A DNA stretch of 64,000 nt from Prochilodus magdalenae (GCA_024036415.1 JAMWET010000674.1:1123397-1187396), one strand, 5' to 3'; shown: positions 46,301 through 58,547, counted from the stretch's first letter. Translations and numbers: made by a program. The notes: generated by a model not told the origin, from the sequence alone.

Positions 46301-48585
46301 TGCCCAGAATGTCTTCAGCTGACAATCTCCTCATGTAATGGGAAAACGATGGCACTCCATTGTGGAATAGCAGCTGGAGCACAGATAGCCACTCCTCATT
46401 CAGAAATTGGGACTTTATGAGAGCTTTCACACACAGCTTGGTGTTTGAGTTCCATTTGAGATATTTTTGGAGCTGTTGAAGCTCTCTGTGACGCTGACAA
46501 ACAAATCCTGTCTCTGGAGAAAGTTCACCAATATCAAATAGAGCACGAATACAATAAATTGCATCTTCAGCATTGGAAAAACAAACGTTTGGTGTCCTGG
46601 ATATTATGAGTTACACACACGCTCAAATTAATGTACACAAAAAGATTGTGGAAATAAATCACGTTCGGCTCGTGAAGGCCTTTACGCCTAACATGTCTGA
46701 GAACAGAAAAAGAGCAACTACCACACAACTCTGAGTGCTCAGAGGCCTTCTTTTAAATAAAGCTATGAAGCCAAAACAACTTACGCCGTCAGTTGGAGGC
46801 TAAACAAATATGCATCTAAACATATTGAATTGAGCCAGAACTCCTTTCGCAACTTTTACTTCTTCAGCATGTCATCCAGCACTTCGTAACTGCCAGATAA
46901 GATCAGCTAACTCATTAGGTGACTTCGAAAATGTTCAGGTCTTTTACTGAGTTGCGCTATATCATAAAACAAGCGCGTTTGATTGACTGCATGATTACTG
47001 TATTGTATTTTTTGCTGTTTGAATGATCTGGTTGGTACGATCTTGTGGGCCACAGAAGGTTTTGTGGTCGCTTGTGTAGTTAGACAAGAGGGCCCCTGAC
47101 CACATATGTAGAGTCTTATACCATGAGCGCAATCAAAGTCACATTCTATAGGTGAGGAAAGTGAAGATCTCTGATCATCCCGACTGTAGCTCCCCGGGGC
47201 CTCATCGGAGCACTGGAAACGTAGGGAGAGCTGCATTCTTGCCAGCTGACTCACCAGATAAGAGTTTTTATGTGTTAATCCCATACCGCCAGCCTGGTAA
47301 GCTCTGTCTGACAGCAGGCGTGCTAACGCTCCCAACCGCTCACCTCTGGGAGCCATTCCATGCCCGGCCCCAGAGGTCATGTATACATTACACTAAACTC
47401 CACTATAAATCTGCCCTCTGGGCCAAGCACTGGCACTGTCCGACAGAGCACATGGGCCACAGCCACGAGAGGGAGGCACAGAGTTTTCCCAAAAGGCCTT
47501 CATGGTAGGATATCATGAAAATGAAAGGAATTCTGTTTGGTTTGATGGAATGATGTAGCAATGATGTTTGACCAGCGCTTATGTACAGAGAGGCTCTATA
47601 TAGTACAGAGGGTACCTAAACAACATGCTAAATGGAGGAGAAGCTCTGAACTGAAGCCTGAATTTAAATCTAACCACATCTAATGTGACCCAGAAGTCCA
47701 AATTACATCAGACCTCTTATGTTAATGATGTGTGGCACGTAGCATTGCCTGATTTATAAGTGCTCCTGGAACAGCACTGAAAAGCACTACCTCATTAGCT
47801 CGGTGAAAAAGTGTGAATCCATGAATATATGACAAGTATCACAATGTTATATTTGGCTGAACTGACCACAGCTGGACGCTTTTCAGCCTAACAAGATCAG
47901 TATCTAGCACACATGACTGCAAAGACCACACACACATTTGGCACAGTGAGGTGACGATCATGTGATCAATGCACACGCCTTCCTTTCACTGAACAATTAT
48001 TTGATGTCACTTGGCTCAGAAAACTCTGAATGCCATTCAAGACCCAAGCTTTCAACTCAAACACCTCAGCTTTGTCAGTGAGGTCTTGCAGGGATTAGCG
48101 CGCTAATTGAAATGGTCCCGTTCTCCGTTTAGGAGCATGCATAAATTTCATCACTGACCGCACGGTATCAAGGGGGCCATTTTACAATGTTTGAAAGTAA
48201 ACACACTCTGACATGTTTTCCTCAGCTCTTTCTCAACACAGAGCGTTTTCCTTTGGCAAGCGGAGGTGTGAGGTAGGCCTGTCAAATGGCAGAAAACATT
48301 ATTAGACTGGTTGTGGGAAATTTTTGAGATTCCAGCATTGGAAAAATGTATCTTTGGATGAACCCTGAAAGCAATGTGAAACATTACTAACCAGGCTCCG
48401 GGAGGCTTTATTAGATCTATCTTATATGAGAGCATTTCGAAAGGATGAAAAAAGCATTTGTACATTCATAAGATGCATTTCTTACTTTTTAAAGGTTATT
48501 AAAGCTTTACGGATCCTTATAGAGCTGAGAACTGTATTACTGGCCTGCCGATGGTCACATGACTAAGTACAAGGTACAAAATGAA
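43340..48585. other. Convergent spacer st7l-wnt2b, low-repeat part
   Basis: About 5 kb with no gene and no mobile element that I recognise. Several stretches have a balanced base composition and few simple repeats, for example 43490-43790, 44440-44600, 46130-46480 and 47900-48150, which suits conserved non-coding DNA near a developmental gene. That is an inference. ORFs of 100-157 codons at 46.9-48.5 kb show no domain and are most likely chance. Confidence 0.45.
48094..48107. promoter_or_regulatory. 14-bp palindrome ATTAGCGCGCTAAT, possible paired homeodomain site
   Basis: A perfect palindrome with two inverted TAAT cores, the recognition core of many homeodomain proteins, in the spacer between st7l and wnt2b. 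Chance cannot be excluded. Confidence 0.3.
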
Positions 48586-48589
48586 ATGA

Positions 48590-49288
48590 CACTCAACATA
48601 AAAAGATTGTTGCACCTAGAAGGAATCCATTTATGCTTGGCCGAGCATGTGATGTACGCGAGGACAGGTCTTATCTCTGTACCTGATAGACCCAACAGCC
48701 ACAATTATGGACATTCAGTGAGCAGTGTTGTCCTCCATGAGTCATCCTGTTGGCAGACGCCTGAGTTACATGCATGGAGATCATTACAACGACTGCCCTT
48801 AACACAAGGTCAACGTCACCAATGACTGCAAAGGTGTCATGCCAGACTGTCACGGAGTGACTCAGAGCGACAGCAGGTCATCTTCAGTGACGAGTCCCAC
48901 TTTTTGTCTTGGTAGAGACACCCAACTAATTTGTGAGTGGAGGCACCATGGTCAGGGCCAAGATGGACGGTTTGCTGTCATGGGTCACATGTCCAGAAAG
49001 GCTGGTGTCGCTGCACTTCCACCTCTACCACAAAATCTGCAGGAATTGTATGGGAATGTTCAAGCTGCATGGAATGGATTATCACACGACACTGTCAGGA
49101 ACCTCTACAACTCAGTGCTGAGACGCCTGGCATGTTGGGTTAGCAAACATGGTGGCCCAACGCCATGCTGAGAGACACTACTACTGTATGTGTAGAAATT
49201 TTTTCCTGGTAACCTTTTCGTCCTCCCCAATAGCATTGTAATCCAACACTTCCTTCTGGGTGCAACGATTCTTGTGATATTGAGTGTA
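48590..49288 (+). mobile_element. Internally deleted Tc1/mariner element, copy E, near full length
   Basis: About 700 bp. Left end CACTCAACATAAAAAGATTGTTGCACCTAGAAGGAAT; right end CTTCTGGGTGCAACGATTCTTGTGATATTGAGTG, an imperfect inverted copy. A plus-strand frame runs through the transposase remnant: [19 protein letters not shown], then a C-terminal part with LPQNLQELYGNVQAAWNGLS and RNLYNSVLRRLACWVSKHGG, stopping near 49171. The C-terminal part resembles the ending IWNEMSQD..NLYASMPDR of one Tc1/mariner branch. The catalytic middle is deleted, so it could only move with help in trans. Confidence 0.8.
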
Positions 49289-50094
49289 AAAAAATATCTT
49301 GCCATAAACTTTGGTCACAATTTAAGCAAAATATGAGCACTATGTCTGCTGCTATATCTCTAAATACCTCTGTTACTTACTTTACCTATTAACATTGTTT
49401 TAGAATCCATGTCCATTAATGGGTCATGCTTGAGCGTTTTGTCTTTTGTTCATGCCAGCATAACAAATGTCAATGGAAGCCCCCTCCAAGCTGTACCTGA
49501 CAAAGGTTCAGGTTGCCTTAGATTAATGGCACCGCCATTTTGGACATGCATTCTCCAACCAGCATGCCAAAAGCCTGACTTCGCATTCACTCATCCATCT
49601 TAACAGCAAATTTAGAAACAACTATCTTGTCACACCAAATGTACCCATTTGGCCTAGCAAAATGAATGCTAGCCATGCTGTCCTGACTATTTTTGCTGTT
49701 CAGTCCTGGCATCTCTTTCTTAGAGCAATCATTTAACATTTGGCAATTGGTAAACATTTGCCTGAGGACATGAGGGTTAGAGCCAGTAAAACCCTGAAGG
49801 TGGTAGAACTTCATTTTTAACAGAAACTGAAGAGGATTTAAGAATAACACATAATCACATAATGCATTGTGGCAATGTATTTCCAAATGAAACATGGTGT
49901 CAGTGAGGGCCTCTGAGCTAGCTGAGTGAAGGGGTTTGGGGGTGGAGGGGAGTTGGTGGGTGTATTTTTCTGTACCTGCTGGTGCACAATGATGCAATCA
50001 ATACATTTGAGAGGTGGGCAGGATTGTATGAAAACAGGAATTTTGTCATTTAAATTCTACAGTAAGATGCTTTTTCTAAATAAAGCTTGAACAC

Positions 50095-51010
50095 TGTAAA
50101 ATGCAATTAAAAAGCCAAAGGTTGATGTGCAAAACGTGATGTGCAAACCATTTCAACCATTTTAACTATATATATATATATATATATGCTGAATTGGATG
50201 CCAGCAACATGTTTTAAGAAACCTGGGACAAGGGCAACAACAAACTGGTAAAATTATGTAATGCTGTAGAACAGGTCAGTAACATGACTGTGTATATAAA
50301 GAACATTCCGGCATCCCAGGCTGGGTCTAAAGATGGGGAGGGGTTCACCACTCTGTAAAAGACTGCCAATGAAAATAGTGCACCAATTCAAGAACAACAT
50401 TTCTCAATGTAAAATAGCAAAGAACTTGTGGATTGCATCATCTGCGGCACATAATATTAAATGCTTCAGAAAATCCAGAGACATCTCTGTATGCAAGGGA
50501 TAAGGCCCAAAACCAATACTGGATGGACATGATCTTCAGGCTCTCAGCCTGAACTGCATTAAAAACAGATATGACTCTGTAGTGTAAATCAGGAACACTT
50601 CAGAAGACCATCATGTGTACACAGTTCGTTAATGAATCTACACATATACGTTAAAACTCTACCATGCAAATAAGAGAGCAGACATAAACAGGTCCAGAAT
50701 CGTCGCCAAGACCCCAAACTTTTCACTTACTAATCTACAGCTATTCATCTCTTCAGGACCCAAACACTTACAGAATGTGGTTACAAGAGGAGGTGATGAA
50801 CACAGTGGTAAACACAAACCTGTCCCAACATTTTGGAAACATGCTGCCTACATCAGGTTAAAACCGGGCATATTTATCAAAAAACCATAACATTCCTCAA
50901 TTTCATTTGATATACTGTCTTTGCATAATTTTCAATTAAATATAGATGTTAAATGGTTTGCACATCATTGTATTCTGATTTTATGTACAGTTTCTGTTTT
51001 ATGATAAACC
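50095..51010. mobile_element. Non-autonomous fish repeat with GATGTGCAAACCATTT inverted ends
   Basis: GATGTGCAAACCATTT at 50138-50153 and its exact reverse complement at 50951-50966 frame about 830 bp with no gene. The right part (AACATTTTGGAAACATGCTG, GGTTTGCACATCATTGTATT, CTGATTTTATGTACAGTTTC) is typical of a very common fish repeat. A TA run lies at 50167-50187. I cannot name the superfamily. Confidence 0.6.
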
Positions 51011-51180
51011 ATACTTAATATCACCAAAGGCATGAACTAAGTGAATTTTGATTTTGGTTGACTTTAAACAACTTTTAGTATCTACATATCGAATAAAGCA
51101 GTGTTTGCACTTTAACCTTAGCAGTCTTTGTTTTCAAATGAATGTGATTAATTATTAAGTCAGCTGCCTGTGTGAAATAT

Positions 51181-52000
51181 ACACTCATTATCAAAGAATA
51201 GTTACACCCAGAAGCAATTGTGAGATCGCAATGCTTTTGGGAAGGAAGATAAAGGTTACCCGGAACACTAAATGATGAGAGATTTAGACTAGTATGGGTA
51301 ATATTTATTGAGCCACACAGAAGTATACAGTAGTAGTGTCTCTCAGTATGGTGTCAGGTCGCCATGCCAGATGTCTCGGTGATGGAGTTGTAGAGGTTCC
51401 TAATGGTGTCCTGTGATAATTCGTCCCATGCATGCAGGCCTTCTGGCACAACATTGTCACAGTCTTTGGTGAGGTTGATGTAGTATTCAGGGTAGTTGTT
51501 GTAATGGTCTGCGTGTATGTAGTCCTGTGTTGTTCAGCCATCTACCAATGGCGTTGGTACTACCAGGATGACTCATGGAGAGCATCCTTGCTCACTGAAT
51601 GTCCACAATAATAGCTGTTGGGTCACTCCGCGCATGTCGGACACTTTGTCAGTTCTCTCTTTACATAGTTCAAGCAGGTCTCCCAGATTCTCCAAGTGTG
51701 AATTCTTCTATCCAATTCTGCCAACAGCGTGGTATGGTAATATCCGCACAGCCAGTATGGCACATAACGTGATGCACCCCCTCTCAAACTTCTCAAACTG
51801 CTTCAAATGCTTTCAAGTGAGGCATGCCTCACTTACAAAGGATGCTACCAACACAACATCACAAGATATAGTCAGTCAGGTACAACGATAAGGCCTGTCT
51901 TTGCTTATGTCACATCCACGGTAGAGTGTGAAACTTGAATCGTTTATCCTGTCAAACCTAGCCACCAAATTGTCAGTTGATTCCTTCTGGGTGCCTATCT
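51181..52000 (-). mobile_element. Tc1/mariner MITE, copy F
   Basis: One terminal repeat is clear at the left, after TA: CACTCATTATCAAAGAATAG then TTACACCCAGAAGCAAT. The right end is eroded (TGATTCCTTCTGGGTGCCTA near 51978-51997). Family blocks on the minus strand include the C-terminal transposase piece (GGACACCATTAGGAACCTCT) and, further on, the GAGTCATCCTGGTAGTACCA block. Confidence 0.7.
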
Positions 52001-52369
52001 AACTTATCCAAACCACTGGAAGTAAATCGTCATATGTTACGTGATGTGTCCTCGGATTAAACGTTATATTTTGTGATGTTTTGTTCTGTATTCTAGCAAA
52101 TTGTATTTCAAACAAACGAACCCATAACTGCGTAGTTAGTACTGATGCTAAGCTTTATTCTGAGGATCTATACATTGAGACCTGAAGGATCTGGAGAACA
52201 TCTTGAACTCTTTGTTACGTTCCTCAGAATACCCCGTCTATCATACCGATGTCTATCAGGGAATACCTTTGCCCTGAAGGAGTGATGTTAAGGTAAGTGG
52301 CATAAACTGACATCCACATGAATCGCCCAAATCACACTCTCTACCAACCTATCTCTGTCCAGCAGTGCA

Positions 52370-52625
52370 TCTAAGTGCCATCACCTCCCAGGTAAACAGA
52401 ACACACGTACCCAGCGTTCATATGAAAGTGCGCCTCAGTGGACCAGACAAGCTTTTATCCAAGATTCAGTTCTCATGCTCAGTGTAGGTATTTTTGACAG
52501 TGGACAGGGGCTCTGGCTCTCTGACAGGACTGTTACCATGCAGCCCGGTACACAGCAGGATGTGATGCACTGCGTATTCTCCAGTGTAAATTCCTCCTGT
52601 AACCATTATTAAACATTCAACGGCC
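52370..52625 (-). mobile_element. Remnant of another Tc1/mariner family
   Basis: Blocks GTGCCATCACCTCCCAGGTA, CTCAGTGGACCAGACAAGC, GACAGTGGACAGGGGCTC, CATGCAGCCCGGTACACAGC and GATGCACTGCGTATTCT read like the antisense of a Tc1-like transposase gene common in fish and frogs. No ends are visible. Confidence 0.5.
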
Positions 52626-52639
52626 ATCGGAAGTGTAAG

Positions 52640-52960
52640 ATCCTACCAAAGGCCTCAAAACTCTAAAAGGGCCCTAGCAAGTGGTTTTTAGCATTCAGCA
52701 AGACAACCTAAGACATACTACTATTAAGCTCTGGGGAATTTGAGATTTAGAGGGAGGTTGGTTGTAAATCACTTGACCTGAATCCTACTGAACATACCTT
52801 TCACTGAGTGAAAATGGGCAATAAGTCACCAAAACAAGAAGGAACTGAAAACTGTTCATGCGTATAACGGCTGTGATTCCTTCAGTACATACTCTCATTA
52901 CATACTCTCAAATTAAAACATTCTGCTGTTAACCTCAGGAGCCTTTCATTTCAAATCCAA
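52640..52960 (+). mobile_element. Tc1-like transposase 3' fragment
   Basis: The plus strand reads TTGACCTGAATCCTACTGAAC (LDLNPTE, the SPDLNPIE motif region before the third catalytic acidic residue) followed by CACCAAAACAAGAAGGAACTG, which is typical of a Tc1 3' end. Stops interrupt it. It seems to be a separate fragment next to the preceding antisense remnant. Confidence 0.5.
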
Positions 52961-53079
52961 TATGCGACCTGCTTACTGTGCTGGACAACTTCTTAAGTTA
53001 TATGCTATGTTTGGAGTAAATATCAGCTTTATCTCACACTTATTTGCACATTTACAAAGAGGCACCTGTATGTACAGCT

Positions 53080-54020
53080 ACACTCATCATCAAAAGTATA
53101 GTTGCACATGTAGCTGCAACCAAAAGGAATCGACCAACTGGTATAAAACTTGGTGGGTAGGCTTGACATCATGAGACACGCAAATGATTTGAGTTCCACA
53201 CTCAGCCGTGCATTTAATGTAAGCAGGGATGGGCCTTATCACCGTACCTGGCTGACCCAACAGCCATGAGTGAAGACATTCAGTGAGCAGTGATGCCCTC
53301 CATGAGTCATACTGTCGGTCCCAGCACCACTGGCAGACAGTTGCACAAAGCAGGGCTACATGTACGTAGATCGTTATGATAACTGCCCTTAACATCACGT
53401 CACCATCGCCAGTCACTGTAATGGCATCGTGCCAGCTGGTCGTAGAGTGACTTAGAATGGCTTAGTCATCTTCAGTGACGAGTCCCGATTTTGTCTTGGT
53501 GGACACAACCAACAAATCCATGTGTCGAGACACCGTGGTCAGCGCAGGGATAATCAGTTTGTTGTCACGTGTCATGGATTATCGCAGGACACCATTAGGA
53601 ACCTCTACAACTCCATGCTGAGACGTCTGTTACGTAAGCTAACATGGTGGCTCGATCCCATACTGAGAGACACTACTTCTGTAAGAGTAGCTCATTAAAT
53701 ATTTCCCATATCAGTCTAAATTGATCATTTACGGCATTTAGCTGATGCTCTTATCCAGGGCGACTTACAAGGGTATTCACATCACAGGTAGTGTTAGGAG
53801 TCTTGCCCAAGGACTCTTATTGGTGTGGCACATCATAGTCACCCAGACCGGGATTCGAACCCCAGTCTTCCACATGTGGTGGTGGCTCCTTGGTGGGTAG
53901 TGGTGTTGTCCGCTGAGCTACTCCAACCACTATCATCTATCATCATAACCTTTACCTTCCTTCCCAATAGCAGTGCACACTTCCTTCTGGGTGCAAGTAT
54001 TTTATGACGATAAATGTGTG
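53080..54020 (+). mobile_element. Tc1/mariner MITE, copy G, carrying a nested SINE
   Basis: Left terminal repeat CACTCATCATCAAAAGTATA then GTTGCAC; right end TTCTGGGTGCAAGTATTTTATGACGATAAATGTG, its imperfect inverse. Internal landmarks: AACTTGGTGGGTAGG, CGTCACCATCGCCAGTCACT, TGACGAGTCCCGATTTTGTC, GGACACCATTAGGAACCTCT. Between about 53723 and 53935 the element is split by a minus-strand SINE, so the Tc1 element was there first. Here the transposase remnant has a larger deletion than in copies B, C and E. Confidence 0.8.
53723..53935 (-). mobile_element. tRNA-derived SINE inserted into Tc1 copy G
   Basis: Read on the minus strand it begins with a tRNA-like head (GTAGCTCAGCGGACAAC), contains the box B GGTTCGAATCCC-like sequence at about 53851-53865, and ends with the widespread fish tail AAGTCGCC..GATAAGAGCATCAGCTAAATGCC. 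The same SINE lies in plus orientation at 55399-55574. A tRNA gene is excluded because no cloverleaf closes and the tail is SINE-type. Confidence 0.8.
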
Positions 54021-54233
54021 TTTAAGTCTTAGTCCTTATCGGCAATGACGTATTGGCAAATGAGAGCATCTTGGAAAGCTGGCTTTGGATTTAGACATTC
54101 TGTTATTTCATGTCAAACATATCAAAATGAATTTCTTACAGAAAAGACGTTAGAAGAAATACAGCTTTAGTATTGTTTCACAATATATATGCTGCGTCTG
54201 TCAAAAGTACAAAAAAGAGCTCCTTCTGCAGAT

Positions 54234-54239
54234 TTTATT
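54234..54239 (-). terminator. Possible polyadenylation signal of wnt2b
   Basis: TTTATT on the plus strand gives AATAAA on the minus strand, 545 bp after the wnt2b stop. It is the best candidate before the Tc1 element begins, and not proven. Confidence 0.35.
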
Positions 54240-54784
54240 AATGGACAAATTAGCTGTAGATCCATGTGTTGTGGAAAGTTAGGTTACGCTTCCAGTCAGA
54301 TTTAGAACTGAGAACATCGGTCTATCATTCTTCTTGTAGAAGTTCCTGGGTTCCTGCACCATCTCCAGTGTCGAGTCCTTTATCTTAATTTCAGTTAGCT
54401 TGACTAACTCTGGGAGTCCGTTTAGGAGAAGGAGCATAACAATTCATCCTTGTCAAACAAGTCTTAGAAGCAAATTAAGAGTTATGTATGTAAGTTAGCA
54501 CGACAGTCTGATAGTTTGAAAGCAGTGTGCATCCATTTATATGTTCTGATCAGAGGTCAAAACAAACCACACATAAAATATATTTTCTCGTGACATCCAA
54601 AGACTAGCAAGGTTCCAGACTTGGTAGCAGCTTCGCCTCTGCTCTTTCACCACAGACGTCGAGACGGTTCAAGGGTTTGCTGGTGGGGATCTGGAAGCTG
54701 GGGCCCCGCATCCCATGATGCAGTGGTCCACTTGAAAACCTGAGAAGAAAAAAACGCTGACGTGATCGGCCACCTCCATGCCAG

Positions 54785-57700
54785 TCAAGTGAGATCCAGC
54801 CAGTCGGGCCTCTTATGTGGCTTGCACGTGTGAACATCCACAGTGTCTTCACAGTCTCTGCACTCTACAGCGCAGCACCACTTGAACTTGCACTCGCATT
54901 TGGTGACTCGTTTCACTCGTGTTGTGTCATATCCACGGCCGCAGCACATGACCTCGCAGCCATCCATGCCCTTGGATGACTTGTTGCATACCCTCCCTGC
55001 AGTGCCCAGAGAACCTGAAACAGAGAGGGAGCAACTGGATTAGGTTATTGTCCCGAGTTGGGCAGAATACCTTACAGCGTGGCTGAACACTGAATTCACA
55101 GCTCTAAATGTGTGAGGTTCTGTTACAACACATACAAAGCAAACATTCAGAATACCACATCCACTATTATGGTAGCACAGGCTTACGTAGATGTCATGTG
55201 GCCTTTTTATCAGTACTGTTCATAAGGGTACATGACACCTCATAAGCTGACATAACCCTACATAAATGTTCAAACATGCTTATTCTGGTGTAACGGTTAT
55301 AATTGCACCAAGTTTTGAACCTAGTTAGCTGAAGTACCCATTAGGACAGATGATGTCTGGAAACCTTTAGGAACTTTTATGCACAGTACTGCACTGTTCT
55401 GGTTGGTGTAGCTCAGCGGATAACACCACATGTGGGAGACTGGGGTTCGAATCCCAGTCTGGGTGACTACGCTGTGCTACACCAATAAGAGTCCTTGGGC
55501 AAGACTCCTAACACTACTTACCTTGTAAGTCGCTCTGGATAAGAGCGTCAGCTAAATGCCATAAAATGTAAATGTTCATATAGCTGATATGACATCTACA
55601 TAAGCTGACATAACCCTACATAAATGTTTCAATATACTTATTTAATTATTTAATTAAATCTATCAGTTTCTATAAAAGTTATATTTTCCGGTTTTGAAGT
55701 TAGCGAAATCCTTTAGGACAGATCATACCTAGAAGCCTTTACGTAGGGCTGTCATGACAAGCTTATGTAGGTGTTCTTTTCCTGTTAGTTCTGTCTTTCT
55801 CTCCCCAACCAGGATCGACTTGAGGAGGATGGGTTCTACCCTTAAGCCTGGTTCCTCTCAAGGTTTCTTCCTTACTCTAAGGGAGTTTTTCCTCACCACT
55901 GTTGCCTCTGACTTGCTCACGGGGGGCTTGGCTTTCCTTCCTGTGTTTTTCTTGTCCTTTATATAAACTGCTTTTCTGTGAAGCTGCTTTGAGACAACAT
56001 TAGTTATAAAAAGCTCTATAGAAATAAATATTAGTTGATTGATTGATTGATTGATAAACAGTAACCTACAGTAAAGTGTAGACACTATATTTAAGGTAAA
56101 CAGTGAGTGTATGTTATTATCCTTGTCAAAAAATGCACTGGTGGATGAATGGCCTATCCAAGGCTATGCCGCTCTTCTATGAAGAGCAATCCCGCAATTC
56201 AAGCAGTGAAATTGCCATGGCATGCTGGACCCCAGGGGTAAAGTTGGACTTTGGGATAGGTCATACAGGGGTATCTATGAATTAAAGATGGGTGTATAAT
56301 GCTTGACCCTAACTAAGCCCCAGGTTTATTTCTAAGCAAGAAAGACTGATTTGAGAACTTTTTGAGGTTTTCTTCCAATCAGGCTGACATAATCTAAACA
56401 AACTACCGAATGCTTTGATTTAAAGCTTTCCACTTCATATGGCAGATTTTTCTTTTCTCTTTTTAAAGGAAACCATAGTCAGCCGTAAGGCCCAACCCGC
56501 TACAACCATTCACCTACCTGCTGTTCGATCCATCAGGCAATAGTCTGGAGAGCTTTCCACGTACACCAGATCATTTTTGGTTGTTCCTCTGAAGTTCTTG
56601 TCAGCAGCCATGAAGCCAGTGCCATCCTGGTTCATCGTGACCTCCACGGCTGTGTTGTACTTCTTCCTTAAGTAGTCTCCCGTGCGGCGGAAATCTGACA
56701 TGGCAAGCCAACATGTCCGTAGAGCGCACGAGCCGCTGACTCCATGGCACTTGCATTCCAGCTTCATGAAGCGCTTCACTGCCTAAGGGAAGCAATAGTT
56801 GATCAGTAACTGTGTTCACCCCTTGAGTCTAAGAGAATAGCACTTGGGTTCGTGCAAAAAAAATTATTACAGCAATCTGTTTTTTAATTCAGTCAGTTTT
56901 GTTAGTCTGAAGGAGACGACTAATGGACGACACAATGAGCAGTGCTCTTGACTAAATGTTGGCTTAATGTGGAGTGGCTTAATATGGCTTAATATGTGCT
57001 ATTAACAACTGCCACTGCTTTTATAACCTAGTGGTTCCCAGCCTTGGATCTGAAGGACTCTTGCTCTGCATATGAACTGCATAACCCAACTAATGAGCTC
57101 ATTAATAAGCAAATTAGTAAGCCTTTTCTGGGTATGTCAGAGCAAGGACAACATAAGCCTGCAGGGAAGAAAAACCCTCTAGAAGAAACCAGGTTGGGAA
57201 TCACCCACTGTGGTTGACCGCTCTCTTGCATGACCAGCGTCACCTAAAGCTCATACTAGAATGGTTTGTACTCACCATTCTGCCACAGCGGTTGTTGTGC
57301 AGGTTCATCAGAGCTCGGGCATCTTTCACCATCCTCTCTCTGGCATCCACGAAAGCCTTGGCGAACTTGATCCCATAATTGATATTGTCGCTGCAGCCAC
57401 CCCAGTCAAAGTCCCCCATTTCGTCGCTGGCTCTCCCTCTCTTATGGGTGTCACAGCTGCATATCTTGAGCTCCCCCTGGCTACAGGCTCTGGTGATGGC
57501 ATAGACCACCCCTGCAGAGGAGATCGCATACACGAACGCTGCCTCGCGGCTACCTGGAAAGGAATACGCGATTAGCTATGAAGCGCAATTAGAGACCGCA
57601 GTACAGCTGTGGAAGGCATGCCTACAGTCTATAGTTTCATCAAATCAACTAAATGGTGGTTGTTTAGCTTGCCTGCAACCAAGCAAGCTGGCCTGTACTA

Positions 57701-58547
57701 TGCCTCCACACTGTGTGATATGGACCATCACCTAACCATCATCCTCTCAGGTTTAAGCTCTTGCGTTTCTGTGCCTGCTTGAGTGGAGGAGGCCACCCTG
57801 GAGCTTCCTGCCATCAGAGTGATTCAGACTGAACACCCCTTCACCTTCAGTTCTCTGGATGATTGCACTTTCAGCCTTGAGGTGTGTTTTTCCCCTGCAG
57901 CAGAGAGCACAATGACCCCCATTTCCCTCATTTTTCATCCTCCCGCTTACGCACTTAGCCAAAACAGAGGGTGATATGTCAAAGACGGCAGCTTTGTCTG
58001 TCTGCCAGAGTCATCTTCACAAATATTTACATCTCCTATTACTGTTTATACATCAGCCGCGCTGATCCCCTCCCTACTCGCCACTTGTATTTGGAGAATA
58101 TCCACTCTCTCTCTGACTCTATCCCATTCTTGGAAAGCTGAGAAGTGTTGGCTTCTTTTCCTCTCTCTTGTTCTGGTACAGCCTATTTATAAGCAATATA
58201 TAATGGATCCCTGAAAAAATATATAATATAATATAATATAATATAATATAATATAATATAATATAATATAATATAATATAATATAATATTAATAAAGATT
58301 ATACTATAAATAAAGGCGGGACTCACTTCGAAGCATGACACGGCCGAACACTGTGTGGTCTCGTTCCAGTGTGCTGCAGTTCCAGCGGTGGTGTCGGAAC
58401 TGGTGCTGGCACTCCCGAATCCATTCTTTGGCTCCCTCGCCGATGGATTGCATAAGGTCTGGGTGTCGCTGGCACAACTGTCGCTGCTTGTTGACTAGGC
58501 CCGGGATGTTGTCACATATGACCCGAGCGCCCAGTGCACCAATATAC
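54785..58547 (-). CDS. wnt2b: Wnt2b, coding exons 2-5 (secreted lipid-modified Wnt signal)
   Basis: A secreted ligand for Frizzled receptors; in fish, wnt2b paralogues act in liver, fin and eye development. Exons in gene order: 58327-58547, 57276-57553, 56518-56782, 54785-55014, phases agreeing, about 330 residues to TGA. Seen: [88 protein letters not shown], the [10 protein letters not shown] motif with the serine that Porcupine acylates in Wnts, [20 protein letters not shown] and the cysteine-rich end finishing DWLDLT. The end fits Wnt2b (EWLDQT) rather than Wnt2, and [11 protein letters not shown] also favours Wnt2b. The acceptor at 58547 needs an upstream exon ending in two bases of a codon; see the separate entry. 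Which teleost copy (a or b) is not decided. Confidence 0.94.
55399..55574 (+). mobile_element. tRNA-derived SINE, complete-looking
   Basis: The head GGTTGGTGTAGCTCAGCGGA contains an A-box-like stretch and GGGGTTCGAATCCC at 55442-55455 is a perfect B box, followed by a short body and the fish SINE/LINE tail GTCGCTCTGGATAAGAGCG..GCTAAATGCCATAAAATGTAAATG. It lies in the last intron of wnt2b. Transcription would be by RNA polymerase III if active. Confidence 0.85.
55795..56056. repeat. Dispersed fish repeat with (TTGA)n end in wnt2b intron 4
   Basis: Blocks CCTGGTTCCTCTCAAGGTTTC, AGGGAGTTTTTCCTC, GCTGCTTTGAGACAACATTAG and AAAGCTCTATAGAAATAAAT followed by TTGATTGATTGATTGAT are typical of a very common 3' end of a teleost retroposon. 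It sits between the last two wnt2b exons. The 70-codon ORF in it is not a gene. Confidence 0.75.
58220..58289. repeat. (ATAAT)n pentanucleotide microsatellite next to wnt2b exon 2
   Basis: About 70 bp of a 5-bp AT-only unit, ending some 40 bp beyond the donor site of exon 2 (minus strand). Probably polymorphic. Confidence 0.92.

Noticed and set aside
46907..47380. 157-codon minus-strand ORF in the st7l-wnt2b spacer
   Set aside because: No domain, no splice context, odd composition and an overlapping ORF on the other strand; length is within chance for the 11-kb spacer.
48839..49171. 110-codon ORF as a host gene
   Set aside because: It lies inside Tc1/mariner copy E and has the same truncated transposase as the other copies.
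55399..55480. tRNA gene suggested by GTGTAGCTCAGCGGATAA and GGTTCGAATCCC
   Set aside because: The cloverleaf does not close and the sequence runs into a fish SINE tail; it is a tRNA-derived SINE.
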